Assembly: GCA_965205915.1 (NCBI GenBank)
Contig: OZ242191.1
Span: 930,001-994,000, forward strand
DNA from: VXMO01 sp965205915
Lineage (GTDB): Bacteria; Chloroflexota; Dehalococcoidia; UBA6926
Length of the DNA stretch: 64,000 nt
Direction of reading: 5' to 3'
The notes under the pieces were generated by a model. That model searched no databases. It saw nothing but the letters and a program-made list of their open reading frames with translations, and was not told where the DNA came from. Made by a program: the position numbers and the translations under genes. Shown one piece after another: positions 8,550 through 18,353 of the stretch. Each line of letters starts with the position of its first letter. Position 1 is the stretch's first letter.

Positions 8550-10667
8550 ATGAATCTTCGCCGCAGTCTGATTTTTGTCACCGGCTTAGTCTTAATGGTG
8601 TCCACCGTCCTTATCGCTTGTGAGAGTGATGAGGACGTTACCGAGCCCATTCCCTCCGCCACGCCCACAAGTGTGCCAACAGCGATTGTCGTAAACACCC
8701 CGACCGCAATCCCCACGAGCACCCCACGCCCGACGCGCACTGCCGAGCCAACAGTCACACCCACTCCGGCGCCCTCCCCTACGCCGACCGTCTCACCGCG
8801 CGAGCAGATTCTCCGCACACCCCCGGCTAACCTCTCGCAGGATGACCTGACACGAATCGCCCAGACCGTTTTCGACGACTTTCGTGACGCGGTGGTTGGC
8901 GAAGCCGGTCAGGATTGGGAACGCGCCCGCGCTACCTACTCCTCGCACTGCCTGCCCGGGAGCGGTACTGATCTTAGCGACCTGGCATTTGTCCTGTCCC
9001 TGAAGTTTCTCAGTGAATTATTCGATGAACAGGGCTACACAGTTGAAGTGACATTCGCTCGTCTACTTGGAGAAGACAAAATATTTGTAACGACAATCAC
9101 AACGATCTCAGGCGCCGCTGTTCCGGGAGACGGCCTGTTCATTTATGAAGATGGCCGTTGGGTTGACAGCAGCTGTGAAGAGGGGAGGCTTGCCGCCGGA
9201 TTGACGGATGTTCCCGAACCGGGCGCAGAAGACTCTCCCCAGCCGTCGATTCCGGAGATTCCGCTCCTCGTCTTCAGCAGCGACCCCTCCGAACACACTC
9301 TGGAAGAAATTGCGCGCGCAACTTACGCAAATTTTTATCGGGTACTAGCCCTGGGAGCAGCGGACAAGATCGACAGCGAAGAGGCACAATCGCTGCTGAC
9401 GGCGGACTGTCGCGAGAGCAATGAGGTCAATCTCGAGGCCGGCGATGACGAGTTGGGGACCGAAGGCCTCGCGCTTGCACTGGCATCTGTGGATCTTGGC
9501 GTAACGGGCGTACAAAGGCTCGACGATAGACAAGCCTGGATTGAATTCACCCTATCCGTATCCGCGCCTTCATTTGGCCAAGTGGCTCCGGCGCCGGAGC
9601 CCTTCATTATTCTCTACGCATTCGAAGACGGCCAGTGGCGCGTCGCAGAGTGCCGACAAGAGCGGAATGACGACCTCGTTCCGCCCGATGACATTGAAGA
9701 CATCCTCCGCGTCAGCTACATCGGCGAGACTGTGCAGGTACAGGGATATTATGAGTATGCACCCTACGCAGTCACCGTCCTCGGCGAGCCGGAGATCGTC
9801 GATGAATCATCCGCCCGCGTGCCGGCCCGTTTCACGTCAATCGTCGAGCGTTGGGCTTTTGAGTCATATTTCTACGTATCGGGCTACATGGCTTTGCCCG
9901 ATGGGAACCAGGGAATGCAGCTCTGGGAGACCGACTCGTGTGAAGGCGACAGCGCTCCAGAAAGCGTCGAACTTGTCAAGGGCGGCTGGTTCGATGGATA
10001 TATCTGCTTCGCCCTTGGAGACCAGTCTTACCAGTACGAATGGCCCGTAACCCCGGCATACCCTGATAGCTGGCTTGAGTACCTTTACTACAGTGAGGAG
10101 TGGGATCCTCAGCCCTTGATTGTCGACCTCACGCAAACCGTCGAAGCAGCAGAATCCATCCGCTTCGAAAACGGCCTTCCGGACAGTGCCACGCAGAATA
10201 TCGACCCTCGCGTAACTCACATCGAGTGGTGGGAAGAAGACGGTTGGCCAACCGGCGGCATCGGTGACCCGGTCACAGTGTCCGATTACCTCGGTATCCC
10301 GGAGTTTGAAGCGACCGTCCTGTCCGAGCCTGAGGTTTACGATTCAACCACTGTGAGATTGCGCTTCAATCTCAAGTCCATCTTCCTCGAAGGTCTCGAC
10401 ATCCATTCGCCATGGTTCGAACTAACCGCCGCTCCGGATGAACAGGGTCGTCTGGGCGAGCGTTGGCGGACAACAACGGAAGATGAGTCAGGTTCACCGC
10501 TGCCGGACAGCTTCCACGATGTCACCCTTACATACAACGAGTCGCACGAAGGTTGGGCATACTTCATCGCTCCCGAAGGAGAGACCGTCTCGGAAGATGA
10601 CCTCCCCACAATCTTCTGGATTCTCGCCCGGCAAAACGCCTACATCCGCATAGACCTCGGTAGCTAG
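8550..10667 (+). CDS. Lipoprotein of unknown function with Thr/Pro linker
   Basis: 705 aa. The N-terminus has a signal peptide and a lipobox (VLIAC, lipidated Cys near residue 24). A long Thr/Pro-rich spacer of about 65 residues follows, as in other lipoproteins of this window. The mature part holds two similar alpha/beta units (around residues 90-215 and 230-375) that begin with L..IA.(T/A)...NF or FDDF and end in DGRW or DGQWRVAEC. They resemble NTF2/SnoaL-like folds, but that is a guess. Residues 400-705 are acidic and rich in Tyr/Trp without a recognised motif. Likely an anchored extracellular protein. Function not assigned. Confidence 0.75.
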   Translation: MNLRRSLIFVTGLVLMVSTVLIACESDEDVTEPIPSATPTSVPTAIVVNTPTAIPTSTPRPTRTAEPTVTPTPAPSPTPTVSPREQILRTPPANLSQDDLTRIAQTVFDDFRDAVVGEAGQDWERARATYSSHCLPGSGTDLSDLAFVLSLKFLSELFDEQGYTVEVTFARLLGEDKIFVTTITTISGAAVPGDGLFIYEDGRWVDSSCEEGRLAAGLTDVPEPGAEDSPQPSIPEIPLLVFSSDPSEHTLEEIARATYANFYRVLALGAADKIDSEEAQSLLTADCRESNEVNLEAGDDELGTEGLALALASVDLGVTGVQRLDDRQAWIEFTLSVSAPSFGQVAPAPEPFIILYAFEDGQWRVAECRQERNDDLVPPDDIEDILRVSYIGETVQVQGYYEYAPYAVTVLGEPEIVDESSARVPARFTSIVERWAFESYFYVSGYMALPDGNQGMQLWETDSCEGDSAPESVELVKGGWFDGYICFALGDQSYQYEWPVTPAYPDSWLEYLYYSEEWDPQPLIVDLTQTVEAAESIRFENGLPDSATQNIDPRVTHIEWWEEDGWPTGGIGDPVTVSDYLGIPEFEATVLSEPEVYDSTTVRLRFNLKSIFLEGLDIHSPWFELTAAPDEQGRLGERWRTTTEDESGSPLPDSFHDVTLTYNESHEGWAYFIAPEGETVSEDDLPTIFWILARQNAYIRIDLGS

Positions 10668-10752
10668 AACTCTTGGCATCGCATGCGCTATTGCCAGCCG
10701 GCGCGGCGTATCAATCGCCCCCGCCCCTTCCCCATCCCCAACCCCGCGCGGA

Positions 10753-10761
10753 TGGTATAAT
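10753..10761 (+). promoter_or_regulatory. Extended -10 promoter of ppsA
   Basis: TGG plus a perfect TATAAT, preceded by CCCGCGCG as at typA. No convincing -35 box is seen. It lies 90 nt before the start codon. Confidence 0.55.
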
Positions 10762-10777
10762 TCCCAACGACATGACG

Positions 10778-10822
10778 CGGCCCCCTGTGTGGGGCCGTCG
10801 GCGTCCCCGGTGGGGCGGACGC
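10778..10822 (+). promoter_or_regulatory. Leader hairpins upstream of ppsA
   Basis: Two stems: CGGCCCC/GGGGCCG (10778-10797) and GCGTCC/GGACGC (10801-10822). The second shares CGGCGTCC and GGCGGACGC with the typA leader hairpin and ends 28 nt before the ATG. Confidence 0.45.
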
Positions 10823-10850
10823 TCGAAGAGTCCTGTCGGGGGGTAAAGGC

Positions 10851-13205
10851 ATGTCAGAAAGTGTCATTGACGTTCGGCAAATGCCGACGCGCGAACTTAC
10901 TGAAACGGAAAAACGGCAGGCGTCCCTGCTGTGGTTCACTGAAATCGATTCCGGCGATCTGGCGCTTGCCGGCGGCAAGGGCGCCAACCTGGGCGAGATG
11001 ACGCGCAGGGGCGCGCCCGTCCCGCCCGGTTTCGTCGTCAGCGTCGTTTCCTACGAGACATTCCTCGCCGACAACGGGCTGGATGTCAGGTTGGCCGAGA
11101 TCCTCGCCGGCATTGATGTCTACCGCACCGCCGGGCTGGTTGAAGTCGCCAGAGCGGCGCAACAGGCCATCCTGTCGGCCCCGATGCCCCCTGTTCTTGC
11201 TACCGAGATAGGCGAGGCATATCAAGCTCTCGGAGAGGGCCTCGTCGCCGTCCGTTCATCGGCCACGGCGGAAGACCTGCCGGACGCCTCCTTTGCGGGA
11301 CAGCAACGCACCTATCTCAACGTGCAGGGCATTGATCAGGTCCTTGAAACCCTCAAGGGCTGCTGGGCGAGCCTGTTCGAGGCGCGCGCCATCTTCTACC
11401 GCGCTGAGCAGAACTTCAATCAGCTCGGCGTCGGCATCGCCGTCCCTGTGCAGCGCATGGTGCAATCCGAAATATCCGGCGTCATGTTCACCGCCGAGCC
11501 GAACCGCAGCGACCGCACCAAGGTATTCATCGAAGCTGTCTATGGCCTCGGCGAGTCCGTGGTCTCCGGCGCGGTCACGCCCGATTCCTATCTGATCCAG
11601 AAGGACGGCCTCGAGATCCGCGAAAAGAGGCTTGTCCCCCAGAGCCGGATGCTCACCCGAAACCCGGACTCCGTAGGTGCGGACGATCTCAACCATGAGG
11701 TTGACGTGCCCGCCGAGCAGTCCCGTTCCTACAAGCTCACGGACAGCCAGATCGCCGAGATCGCGCAATACGGCCTTACCCTTGAGGAGGCATACAGCCA
11801 CCCGCAGGACATCGAATGGGCCATCGAGGACGACACCTTCTACATCACGCAGACACGCCCCATCACGACCCTCAGCAGCGTCGGCGAGTCCGAGGGCCTG
11901 AATGTCGATGAATCCGTCTATCCCATGCTCTTGCAGGGCACGCCCGCCAGCCCCGGCAGCGCAACCGGCACTGTCATCGTCCTGCCAAAGATCGACGAAT
12001 CCTCCCTTGACCAGCTTGATCGCGTCAAGAACGGCGATATCCTCGTCACGGAAATGACCACCCCCGACTACGTGCCCGCCATGAAGCGCGCCAAAGCCAT
12101 CATCACCGATCACGGCGGGCGCACCGCCCACGCGGCCATCATCTCCCGCGAGCTCAGCATCCCCTGCACCGTCGGCACCGGCGAGGCAACCACCACGCTC
12201 ACCGATGGCCAGATCGTCACCGTCGACGGCTCCACCGGCCGCGTCTATGCGGGCAGGGTTCCGGGCGCCGGGGCAAAACTCCACGCGGACGATGCCGCGG
12301 CGAATCTCAAGACCAGGACCAATGTCTACGTCAACCTCGCCGAGCCTGACCTCGCAGACGTCATCGCAGCGAGAAACGTCGACGGCGTTGGCCTCTTGCG
12401 CGCCGAGTTCATCGTCGCGCGCATCGGCGAACACCCCCGACTCATGATTGAAGAGGGACGTGGCGAGGAGTACACGCAGAAGGTCTATGACGGCCTCATA
12501 AAGTTCGCCGCAGCCTTTGACCCGCGGCCCGTCATCTACCGCACAACCGACTTCAAGACGAACGAGTACCGCAACCTGCGCGGCGGCGATCGCTACGAGC
12601 CCGTGGAAGAGAACCCGATGATCGGGTATCGCGGAGCCGGTCGTTACGTCAAGGAGCCGGACATCTTTGCTCTTGAAATCGAGGCCGTCTGCCGCGTCCG
12701 CGCGCTGCACCCCAATCTCCACGTCATGATCCCGTTCGTGCGAACCGTCAACGAACTTGTCCACACCAAGTCCCTGCTCGAACAGTACGGCCTCCGCCGC
12801 GGCGACAACGGCTTCAAGCTCTGGATGATGGCCGAGGTTCCCTCGAACGTCATTCTGCTTGAAGAGTTCATCAAGGTCGGCATCGACGGCGTGTCCATCG
12901 GCTCCAACGACCTCACGCAACTCGTTCTCGGTGTGGATCGCGACAACGCCATCCTGGCCGACGATTTCGATGAGCGCAACGAGGCCGTCATGCGCGCCCT
13001 GGAGACCATCGTCACCACATCCACGCGCCTCGGCATCACCTGCGGCATCTGCGGACAGGCGCCCAGCTTCTTCCCGGAACTGACGGCCAAGCTCGTCGAA
13101 TGGGGAATCACCTCCGTCAGCGTCTCGCCCGATGTCATCAACCACACCCGCCGCATCGTCCACGAGGTTGAAACCGCCCAGGCCGCCGACGCCGCCAACA
13201 CATAA
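10851..13205 (+). CDS. ppsA: Phosphoenolpyruvate synthase
   Basis: 784 aa. Converts pyruvate, ATP and water to PEP, AMP and phosphate; the first committed step of gluconeogenesis from pyruvate. The ATP-grasp domain begins with GGKGANLGEM and continues through VRSSATAEDLPDASFAGQQ. The swivelling His domain has GGRTAHAA, with the phosphorylated His at residue 427. The PEP/pyruvate barrel holds SIGSNDLTQLVLGVDRD and CGICGQAP with the catalytic Cys. Length fits PpsA rather than PPDK (about 880 aa). Monocistronic, with its own promoter and a structured leader; a dispersed palindromic repeat follows the stop. Fits growth on organic acids, in line with the acyl-CoA enzymes in this window. Confidence 0.96.
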   Translation: MSESVIDVRQMPTRELTETEKRQASLLWFTEIDSGDLALAGGKGANLGEMTRRGAPVPPGFVVSVVSYETFLADNGLDVRLAEILAGIDVYRTAGLVEVARAAQQAILSAPMPPVLATEIGEAYQALGEGLVAVRSSATAEDLPDASFAGQQRTYLNVQGIDQVLETLKGCWASLFEARAIFYRAEQNFNQLGVGIAVPVQRMVQSEISGVMFTAEPNRSDRTKVFIEAVYGLGESVVSGAVTPDSYLIQKDGLEIREKRLVPQSRMLTRNPDSVGADDLNHEVDVPAEQSRSYKLTDSQIAEIAQYGLTLEEAYSHPQDIEWAIEDDTFYITQTRPITTLSSVGESEGLNVDESVYPMLLQGTPASPGSATGTVIVLPKIDESSLDQLDRVKNGDILVTEMTTPDYVPAMKRAKAIITDHGGRTAHAAIISRELSIPCTVGTGEATTTLTDGQIVTVDGSTGRVYAGRVPGAGAKLHADDAAANLKTRTNVYVNLAEPDLADVIAARNVDGVGLLRAEFIVARIGEHPRLMIEEGRGEEYTQKVYDGLIKFAAAFDPRPVIYRTTDFKTNEYRNLRGGDRYEPVEENPMIGYRGAGRYVKEPDIFALEIEAVCRVRALHPNLHVMIPFVRTVNELVHTKSLLEQYGLRRGDNGFKLWMMAEVPSNVILLEEFIKVGIDGVSIGSNDLTQLVLGVDRDNAILADDFDERNEAVMRALETIVTTSTRLGITCGICGQAPSFFPELTAKLVEWGITSVSVSPDVINHTRRIVHEVETAQAADAANT

Positions 13206-13222
13206 CAGCACCCACAAGAATT

Positions 13223-13256
13223 CCCCTCTCCCTAGGGAGAGGGTTAGGGTGAGGGG
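13223..13256. repeat. Dispersed palindromic repeat, family B
   Basis: CCCCTCTCCCTAGGGAGAGG followed by GTTAGGGTGAGGGG, 18 nt after the ppsA stop. The same element recurs at 23172-23206 and 26502-26536 and, degraded, at about 19060-19083. Confidence 0.8.
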
Positions 13257-13318
13257 AACGTCCCCGCTAACCGAATTGGCTAACGTCCCGCCCCCTCCCG
13301 TCATTCCCGCCCCCTCCC

Positions 13319-13344
13319 GTCATTCCCGCGAAGGCGGGAATCCA
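13319..13344. repeat. Dispersed palindromic repeat, family A
   Basis: GTCATTCCCGCGAAGGCGGG plus AATCCA: an imperfect inverted repeat (ATTCCCGC/GCGGGAAT). A half copy GTCATTCCCGCC lies at 13300-13311. Other copies are listed separately. Confidence 0.8.
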
Positions 13345-13444
13345 CGCCCCTATTGCGCCCTCAACCCCATTGCGCCCCTAACCCCAATTGGCCGCCTTGC
13401 GTTACACTAGATATTCGTAACTATCCGACCTATAGGGGCGCGGG

Positions 13445-14392
13445 ATGATTGAGGCGCGAGGCCTAACCAAGTACTACGGCGACTTTCCTGCCATCGAGGA
13501 CGTATCCTTCACTGCCGAACCCGGCGAGGTGATCGGCTTCCTCGGCCCTAACGGCGCGGGAAAAACAACCACCATGCGCATCATCACGGGCTTCACGCCC
13601 CCCACTGCCGGCACGGCCATCGTCGCCGGCCATGATGTGCAGGAAGAGCCGCTCGCCGCGCGCGCCGCCATCGGCTACCTGCCGGAGACCGTCCCCCTCT
13701 ACACGGACATGACCGTCCGCGAATACCTGCACTACATGGGTGAACTGCGTGGTATGCGCAAGGCGCGTATCCGCAGCCGCGTCGATGACGTTTTCGGCCT
13801 CTGCCGACTTGAGGAATACACCGACTCCCTCATCAGCAAACTCTCCAAGGGCTACCGCCAGCGCGTCGGCATTGCCCAGGCCATCCTGCATGAGCCTCCT
13901 GTGCTCGTGCTCGACGAGCCAACCATCGGCATAGACCCGCGACAGGTCGTCGAAACACGGCAGATCATCCGCGGACTTGGCGGTGATCACACCGTCATCC
14001 TTTCGACGCACATCCTGCCGGAGGTCAGCATGGTCTGTGACCGCATCCTTATCATCCATGAGGGACGCATCGTGGTCATGGACACGGCGGAGCAGCTCTC
14101 GGCGCGCCTTGGCGGCGTCTCCCGTGTTGTCATGGACGTGCGCGGCCCGCGCGAACAGATTCAGAAGGCTCTTGCCCAAGTTGAAGGCGTCGTCGAGGTT
14201 TCCCTTTCAGATGCCGGCGGCCGTCAGCAATTCGTCATCGAATGTTCCGCGAATCGGGGAGACCTGCGCGTCGAGCTTGCCAAGCAAGTGGCGGAAAACG
14301 GTTGGGGCCTCGTGGAGATGCGCGCCATGGGCCTATCCCTTGAAGAAATCTTCCTCCGCCTCACCACCGAAGACGAGGAGACCGTCGCGTGA
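13445..14392 (+). CDS. ABC transporter ATP-binding protein (GldA-like)
   Basis: 315-aa ATPase of an ABC-2 type exporter. Walker A GPNGAGKT lies near residue 36, signature LSKGYRQR near 133 and Walker B LVLDEPT near 155, followed by ILSTHILPE with the switch His. The C-terminal tail (about residues 220-315) is typical of GldA/CcmA-type subunits. It is the first gene of a four-gene operon; the permease start overlaps this stop by 4 nt. The downstream GldG-like and DUF4340 genes identify it as the Gld-type ABC family. In gliding Bacteroidota this family supports motility; in other phyla the cargo is unknown. Confidence 0.92.
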   Translation: MIEARGLTKYYGDFPAIEDVSFTAEPGEVIGFLGPNGAGKTTTMRIITGFTPPTAGTAIVAGHDVQEEPLAARAAIGYLPETVPLYTDMTVREYLHYMGELRGMRKARIRSRVDDVFGLCRLEEYTDSLISKLSKGYRQRVGIAQAILHEPPVLVLDEPTIGIDPRQVVETRQIIRGLGGDHTVILSTHILPEVSMVCDRILIIHEGRIVVMDTAEQLSARLGGVSRVVMDVRGPREQIQKALAQVEGVVEVSLSDAGGRQQFVIECSANRGDLRVELAKQVAENGWGLVEMRAMGLSLEEIFLRLTTEDEETVA

Positions 14393-15132
14393 ACGTACGC
14401 ACGATCCGCACCATCTGGCTTAAGGAACTCCGCTCCTACGCCAACTCGCCCAACGCATGGGTCATCGCAGCCATATTCCTCGGCCTAACGGGCCTTTCTT
14501 TTGCGCTCAGTGTCACGGGGCGCTACCCCGAGGCCACGATTCGCGGATTCCTATTCGGCCCCATCGGCCCCATCGGCGCGTTCTTCCTGACCATCCTCAT
14601 CGCTCCGGCCCTCACCATGAGGCTCCTTGCCGAAGAACAGAAACTGGGCACGATAGAACTGCTGCTGACCGCCCCCGTCCGCGACATCGAGATCGTCCTC
14701 GGCAAATATCTCTCTGCCCTCACCCTCCTGACGGGCATGTACGCCCTCACCCTTTACTTCCCGCTCCTACTCTTCGTATTCGGCAGTCCGGACGTCGTCC
14801 CCCTCATCACCGGCTATGCCGTCCTCTTCCTCGTTGGCGCAGTCGCGGTGGCCGTCGGGCTATTGGGCTCCGCGCTCACCGCCAATCAGATTGTCGCCGC
14901 GGTCTTTTCACTCGCGATCCTTCTTGTCCTATGGCTATTCAGTTCGACAGCCGCGCTGGGCAATCCCGATCACGCCTGGACGGACGTCGTAACATTCCTG
15001 TCCATGAGCGAGCACCTGCGTGACATGGCCTTCGGCGTGTTTGACACGCGCGATGTCATCTATTTCTTGTCCTTGATCATCTTCTTCCTCTTCTTGACGG
15101 TGCGGGCCGTGGAGACCCGCCGCTGGCGGTAA
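14389..15132 (+). CDS. ABC-2 transporter permease (GldF-like)
   Basis: 247-aa integral membrane protein with about six transmembrane segments, partner of the upstream ATPase. It begins with a short cytosolic stretch (RTIWLKELRSYANSPNAWV) typical of ABC-2 permeases, and has the ABC-2 block TMRLLAEEQKLGTIELLLTA between the second and third helices. The GTG start overlaps the upstream stop (GTGA), indicating translational coupling. Seven nt separate it from the GldG-like gene. The substrate is unknown. Confidence 0.9.
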   Translation: MNVRTIRTIWLKELRSYANSPNAWVIAAIFLGLTGLSFALSVTGRYPEATIRGFLFGPIGPIGAFFLTILIAPALTMRLLAEEQKLGTIELLLTAPVRDIEIVLGKYLSALTLLTGMYALTLYFPLLLFVFGSPDVVPLITGYAVLFLVGAVAVAVGLLGSALTANQIVAAVFSLAILLVLWLFSSTAALGNPDHAWTDVVTFLSMSEHLRDMAFGVFDTRDVIYFLSLIIFFLFLTVRAVETRRWR

Positions 15133-15139
15133 ATCGTTT

Positions 15140-16735
15140 ATGCGTGAACGCCTGGGCCTCCGTGGTGAGCGAGTTTCCGAGGACATCGGCGTAGCGCTGC
15201 TTGTCGTCGGCGCCGTCGCCGTTATTACCGGCGCGCTCCTCTACGCCATTGTCGCGGAACTTCGAATCTGGGCGCTTGTTCTGGTTGGCGCCGGCATCCT
15301 TTTGCTCCTCGCCGGGGCGCTGCTCAGCCGTGTACAGGTTGCGCGCATCATCTCGACTCGGCAGGGACGCTACGGTGTCAACACCATCGTCATGATCGTC
15401 GCGTTCACCGTGATCCTTGCGCTCGTCAACGTGGTGAGCGCCGCAGTAAGCACCCGCGTCGACTTCACCGCCAATCGCGGCTTCACGCTCGCCACGCAGA
15501 CCCAGGAGGTCCTGAAGAACCTGGAGCAGCCTGTTGAGGCATACGGCTTCTTCACGCCCGGCGACGAGGCGGCGGCAGCGGCGGATCAACTCCTCCGCGA
15601 GTACGATCTGAAGAGTGACAATTTCACGTACGAGATTGTCGATCCGGAGACGGACCCGGCCAGGGCGAGTCGGTTCAACATCGATCAGAACGGCGTCGTC
15701 GTCTTTGCGTCGAGTGATCGCGTGACGCAGACACGCCAAATCTCCGAGCAAGAGTTCACGTCGAATCTCCTGCTGGCAACGGGCACCCAGTTACGCACTG
15801 TCTGCTTCCTCTCGGGACACGGCGAGCACAGCCTCCTGAGCACGACCGACATCGGCATGAGCCGCGCCAAGGATGCTATGGAACGCGAACTGTATGTCGT
15901 GCGAGATTTCGGCTTCGCATCCGCCGCTCAGGTGCCGGATGAGTGCTCGGTTGTCATCGTTGCCGGACCCGAACGCGATTTGGTCGAGCAAGAGGGCCGC
16001 AATGACCGCGACCTGCTCGCCAACTACCTCGGGCGCGGCGGGAACGTCCTCTTCCTCTTGACCAACGAGACGCCCAGTTCCTGGCTGGAGTTTGTCTTCC
16101 AGGCCGGTATCGCAGCAGGGGGCGGAACCATCGTTGACCCCGCCAGCTATGCTCAACCGGACATCACAACGCCGACGATCCGAGCAGACGGATACCTGCC
16201 TGACCACGCAATCACCAAGCCGCTGATCGACCGCTCACTCGTCACGTTCTTCCCGCTGGTCACCCGCGTTGCTCCCCTGCCGGCGGAACTGCGCCAGAGC
16301 TCCGGACTCACGGTGTACCCCCTGGCATTCACGACGGATCGAAGCTGGTTGGAAAGGGACGTCGATAGCCTGACCGAACCCCGTTTTGATGCCGAAGAAG
16401 ACATTCGAGGGCCCCTGTCGATAGCCTCCGCGGTCGAGTTCCCGTCGGACCCCCGCATTCCCGAGGATACGGCGGGGCGCATCGTCGTTATCGGAAACTC
16501 CGCCTTCGCGACCAACCAGTTCATCAACTCCGTCGGCAATCTGGACCTGATGATGAACTCCGTCAATTGGCTATCGGAACAGGAAGGGCTCATCGGAGTC
16601 AGGGCGCGGCTCAACGTCCCGCGGATCCTCACCCTCACGCAGCGACAGGCAAACTTTATCCTCTACTCCGGCGTCGGCGTTTTCCCCGCCTTCATGATCC
16701 TCATAGCCGGCTGGACATGGTGGCGGCGGCGGTGA
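15140..16735 (+). CDS. GldG-like ABC-associated membrane protein
   Basis: 531 aa. Two N-terminal transmembrane helices (about residues 15-60) and a third at 75-95 are followed by a large extracytoplasmic GldG/IFT52-like domain (YGFFTPGDEAAAAADQLLREY, FLSGHGEHSLLST, NVLFLLTNET). A C-terminal helix and a WRRR cytosolic stop close the protein. This domain order matches the Gld-type ABC auxiliary component. It is third in the operon, seven nt after the permease. The role is to work with the ABC-2 pair; the cargo is unknown. Confidence 0.88.
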   Translation: MRERLGLRGERVSEDIGVALLVVGAVAVITGALLYAIVAELRIWALVLVGAGILLLLAGALLSRVQVARIISTRQGRYGVNTIVMIVAFTVILALVNVVSAAVSTRVDFTANRGFTLATQTQEVLKNLEQPVEAYGFFTPGDEAAAAADQLLREYDLKSDNFTYEIVDPETDPARASRFNIDQNGVVVFASSDRVTQTRQISEQEFTSNLLLATGTQLRTVCFLSGHGEHSLLSTTDIGMSRAKDAMERELYVVRDFGFASAAQVPDECSVVIVAGPERDLVEQEGRNDRDLLANYLGRGGNVLFLLTNETPSSWLEFVFQAGIAAGGGTIVDPASYAQPDITTPTIRADGYLPDHAITKPLIDRSLVTFFPLVTRVAPLPAELRQSSGLTVYPLAFTTDRSWLERDVDSLTEPRFDAEEDIRGPLSIASAVEFPSDPRIPEDTAGRIVVIGNSAFATNQFINSVGNLDLMMNSVNWLSEQEGLIGVRARLNVPRILTLTQRQANFILYSGVGVFPAFMILIAGWTWWRRR

Positions 16736-16778
16736 GCAGCGCCCGCCAATGTTCTGCTGACAACCTAAGGCGCCACTC

Positions 16779-17342
16779 ATGAACTTCCGAATCACACTTG
16801 TTCTCGTTGTTCTGGCAGTCCTGTTGGGCGGCTACCTGTTGCTTGGGCCCAGCATCAGTGAGGAGGAGAGCGATGATTCTCCGACTTCCCAGGAGTGGTT
16901 CTTCCTCGTCGAAGACTCCGAGATTAATCGCCTTCACGCCACGTATTTCGGCACGGGGGCGACATTCATTCGAGACGGCGAGCGCGTCTGGCACTATGGC
17001 GACCTACAGGGGCCACCCGTGAGCGAGGACTTCGCCGGCACGCCGTTCCTCGCGGCTGGCGCGCGCTCCCCACGCCTCATCGTTGAAAACCCCGATGCCG
17101 ATCATCTTGTCCTCTACGGGCTCGATGAACCGCAAATCACCCTCCGATTCCACATGGAGGACGGCGCGAATTACACTGTCTCCATAGGCGATCTGACACC
17201 GGATCGAATTACAAACTATGCGCGCATTGACGGAATCAACAAGGTCTATCTACTCGACCGCACGTGGGGCGAGCACATGGCGCGTCTCATCACCGAGACG
17301 TCCGTCTTCGTCAGCACCCCCACCCCCCAACCCGACGCCTAA
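16779..17342 (+). CDS. DUF4340 domain-containing protein
   Basis: 187 aa with one N-terminal transmembrane anchor (LVLVVLAVLLGGYLLLG) and an extracytoplasmic domain with the DUF4340 features: LIVENPDADHLVLYGLDEP, then a beta-rich part ending in the GDLTPDRITNYARIDGINKV stretch. DUF4340 proteins regularly accompany GldG-type ABC operons. It is about half the usual length, with one DUF4340 unit. Fourth gene of the operon, 43 nt after the GldG-like gene. Confidence 0.82.
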   Translation: MNFRITLVLVVLAVLLGGYLLLGPSISEEESDDSPTSQEWFFLVEDSEINRLHATYFGTGATFIRDGERVWHYGDLQGPPVSEDFAGTPFLAAGARSPRLIVENPDADHLVLYGLDEPQITLRFHMEDGANYTVSIGDLTPDRITNYARIDGINKVYLLDRTWGEHMARLITETSVFVSTPTPQPDA

Positions 17343-17357
17343 TCCAACCCGAACACC

Positions 17358-18353
17358 ATGAGGTGGATCGAATTTAGCGTCGTCGTTAGCGGTGAGACCG
17401 CGGAGGCCGTAACAGACCTCTTCTCCCAATACAGTCACTCCGGCGGCGTCGCCATTCAGGAACTCACGGAGCCGGAAGAACTGCGCGTGGGCCCCCAATC
17501 GCTCACACAAACGCGCCGGGTGCGTGTCGCCGCCTACACCCCAATCCCCGAAAACGAAGACAGCGGCGCAATCGTGGCAATGCGGCAGGGCCTGCGCGAT
17601 GGCCTGGCGTACCTCGACATGATCACGCCCGTCGGCACGCTACAGGAACGCGCCATCGCCGACGAGGATTGGGAAGCCGCGTGGCGAGAGCACTATCACC
17701 CACACCGCGTCGGACACCGCTCCGTCGTCGTCCCAACATGGCGCGACTATGAGCCTGAACCGGACGACATCGTTATCCACCTCGATCCCGGCATGGCGTT
17801 CGGCACCGGCCTCCATCCCACAACACAACTCTGCGCGAGGGAACTGGAAAAGCGCGTACAGACCGGACAAACGGTTCTGGATGTCGGCTGCGGCTCCGGC
17901 ATCCTTTCCATCATCGCCGCCCGCCTGGGCGCCTCACACGCGCTCGGAATCGACATCGATCCAGTTGCCGTCGTCGCCGCCAACGAGAATATCGAACACA
18001 ACAACCTCTCTGACATCATCGAGATACGAGAAGGAACCCTCCCCCGCGCCGGCCAAGACCCCTTCTCCGCCGCCCAAGCGCACTGGCCGGAACCCGTCAT
18101 GGCTAACGGCGGCTGGGACATGGTTGTGGCCAATCTGACGGCAGAGGTACTGGACGAACTCGCTGAGCCGCTCGCCAACGCCACCCGCCCCGGCGGTATT
18201 CTCATCGGCTCCGGCATCATCGCCGAAAAGTTCGACCTCGCCGCCTACGCGCTCATGGAGGCCGGCCTGCGCCTCATCGACGCTATATCAGACGAGAGCG
18301 GCGACTGGCGCGCAATCGTACTCATGCAACCCGAAACGCGGGAGACAAACTAG
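17358..18353 (+). CDS. prmA: Ribosomal protein L11 methyltransferase
   Basis: 331 aa. SAM-dependent methyltransferase that trimethylates ribosomal protein L11. An N-terminal substrate-recognition domain (about 1-120) is followed by a Rossmann domain with the SAM motif VLDVGCGSGILSI near residue 174. The PrmA-specific blocks DPGMAFGTGLHPTT (around 142) and VVANLTAEVL (around 257) are both present. The stop TAG is immediately followed by the ATG of the HAD gene, so the two are one transcription unit. Confidence 0.93.
   Translation: MRWIEFSVVVSGETAEAVTDLFSQYSHSGGVAIQELTEPEELRVGPQSLTQTRRVRVAAYTPIPENEDSGAIVAMRQGLRDGLAYLDMITPVGTLQERAIADEDWEAAWREHYHPHRVGHRSVVVPTWRDYEPEPDDIVIHLDPGMAFGTGLHPTTQLCARELEKRVQTGQTVLDVGCGSGILSIIAARLGASHALGIDIDPVAVVAANENIEHNNLSDIIEIREGTLPRAGQDPFSAAQAHWPEPVMANGGWDMVVANLTAEVLDELAEPLANATRPGGILIGSGIIAEKFDLAAYALMEAGLRLIDAISDESGDWRAIVLMQPETRETN

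Noticed and set aside
8492..8818. Val/Gly-rich minus-strand frame opposite the lipoprotein linker
   Set aside because: Mirror of the Thr/Pro-rich linker codons; the same effect is seen at 55607-55870 and 57264-57635.
11256..13304. 682-codon open frame antisense to ppsA
   Set aside because: It is a GC-driven shadow of a certain gene; the product is Asp/Val/Gly-rich without any domain.
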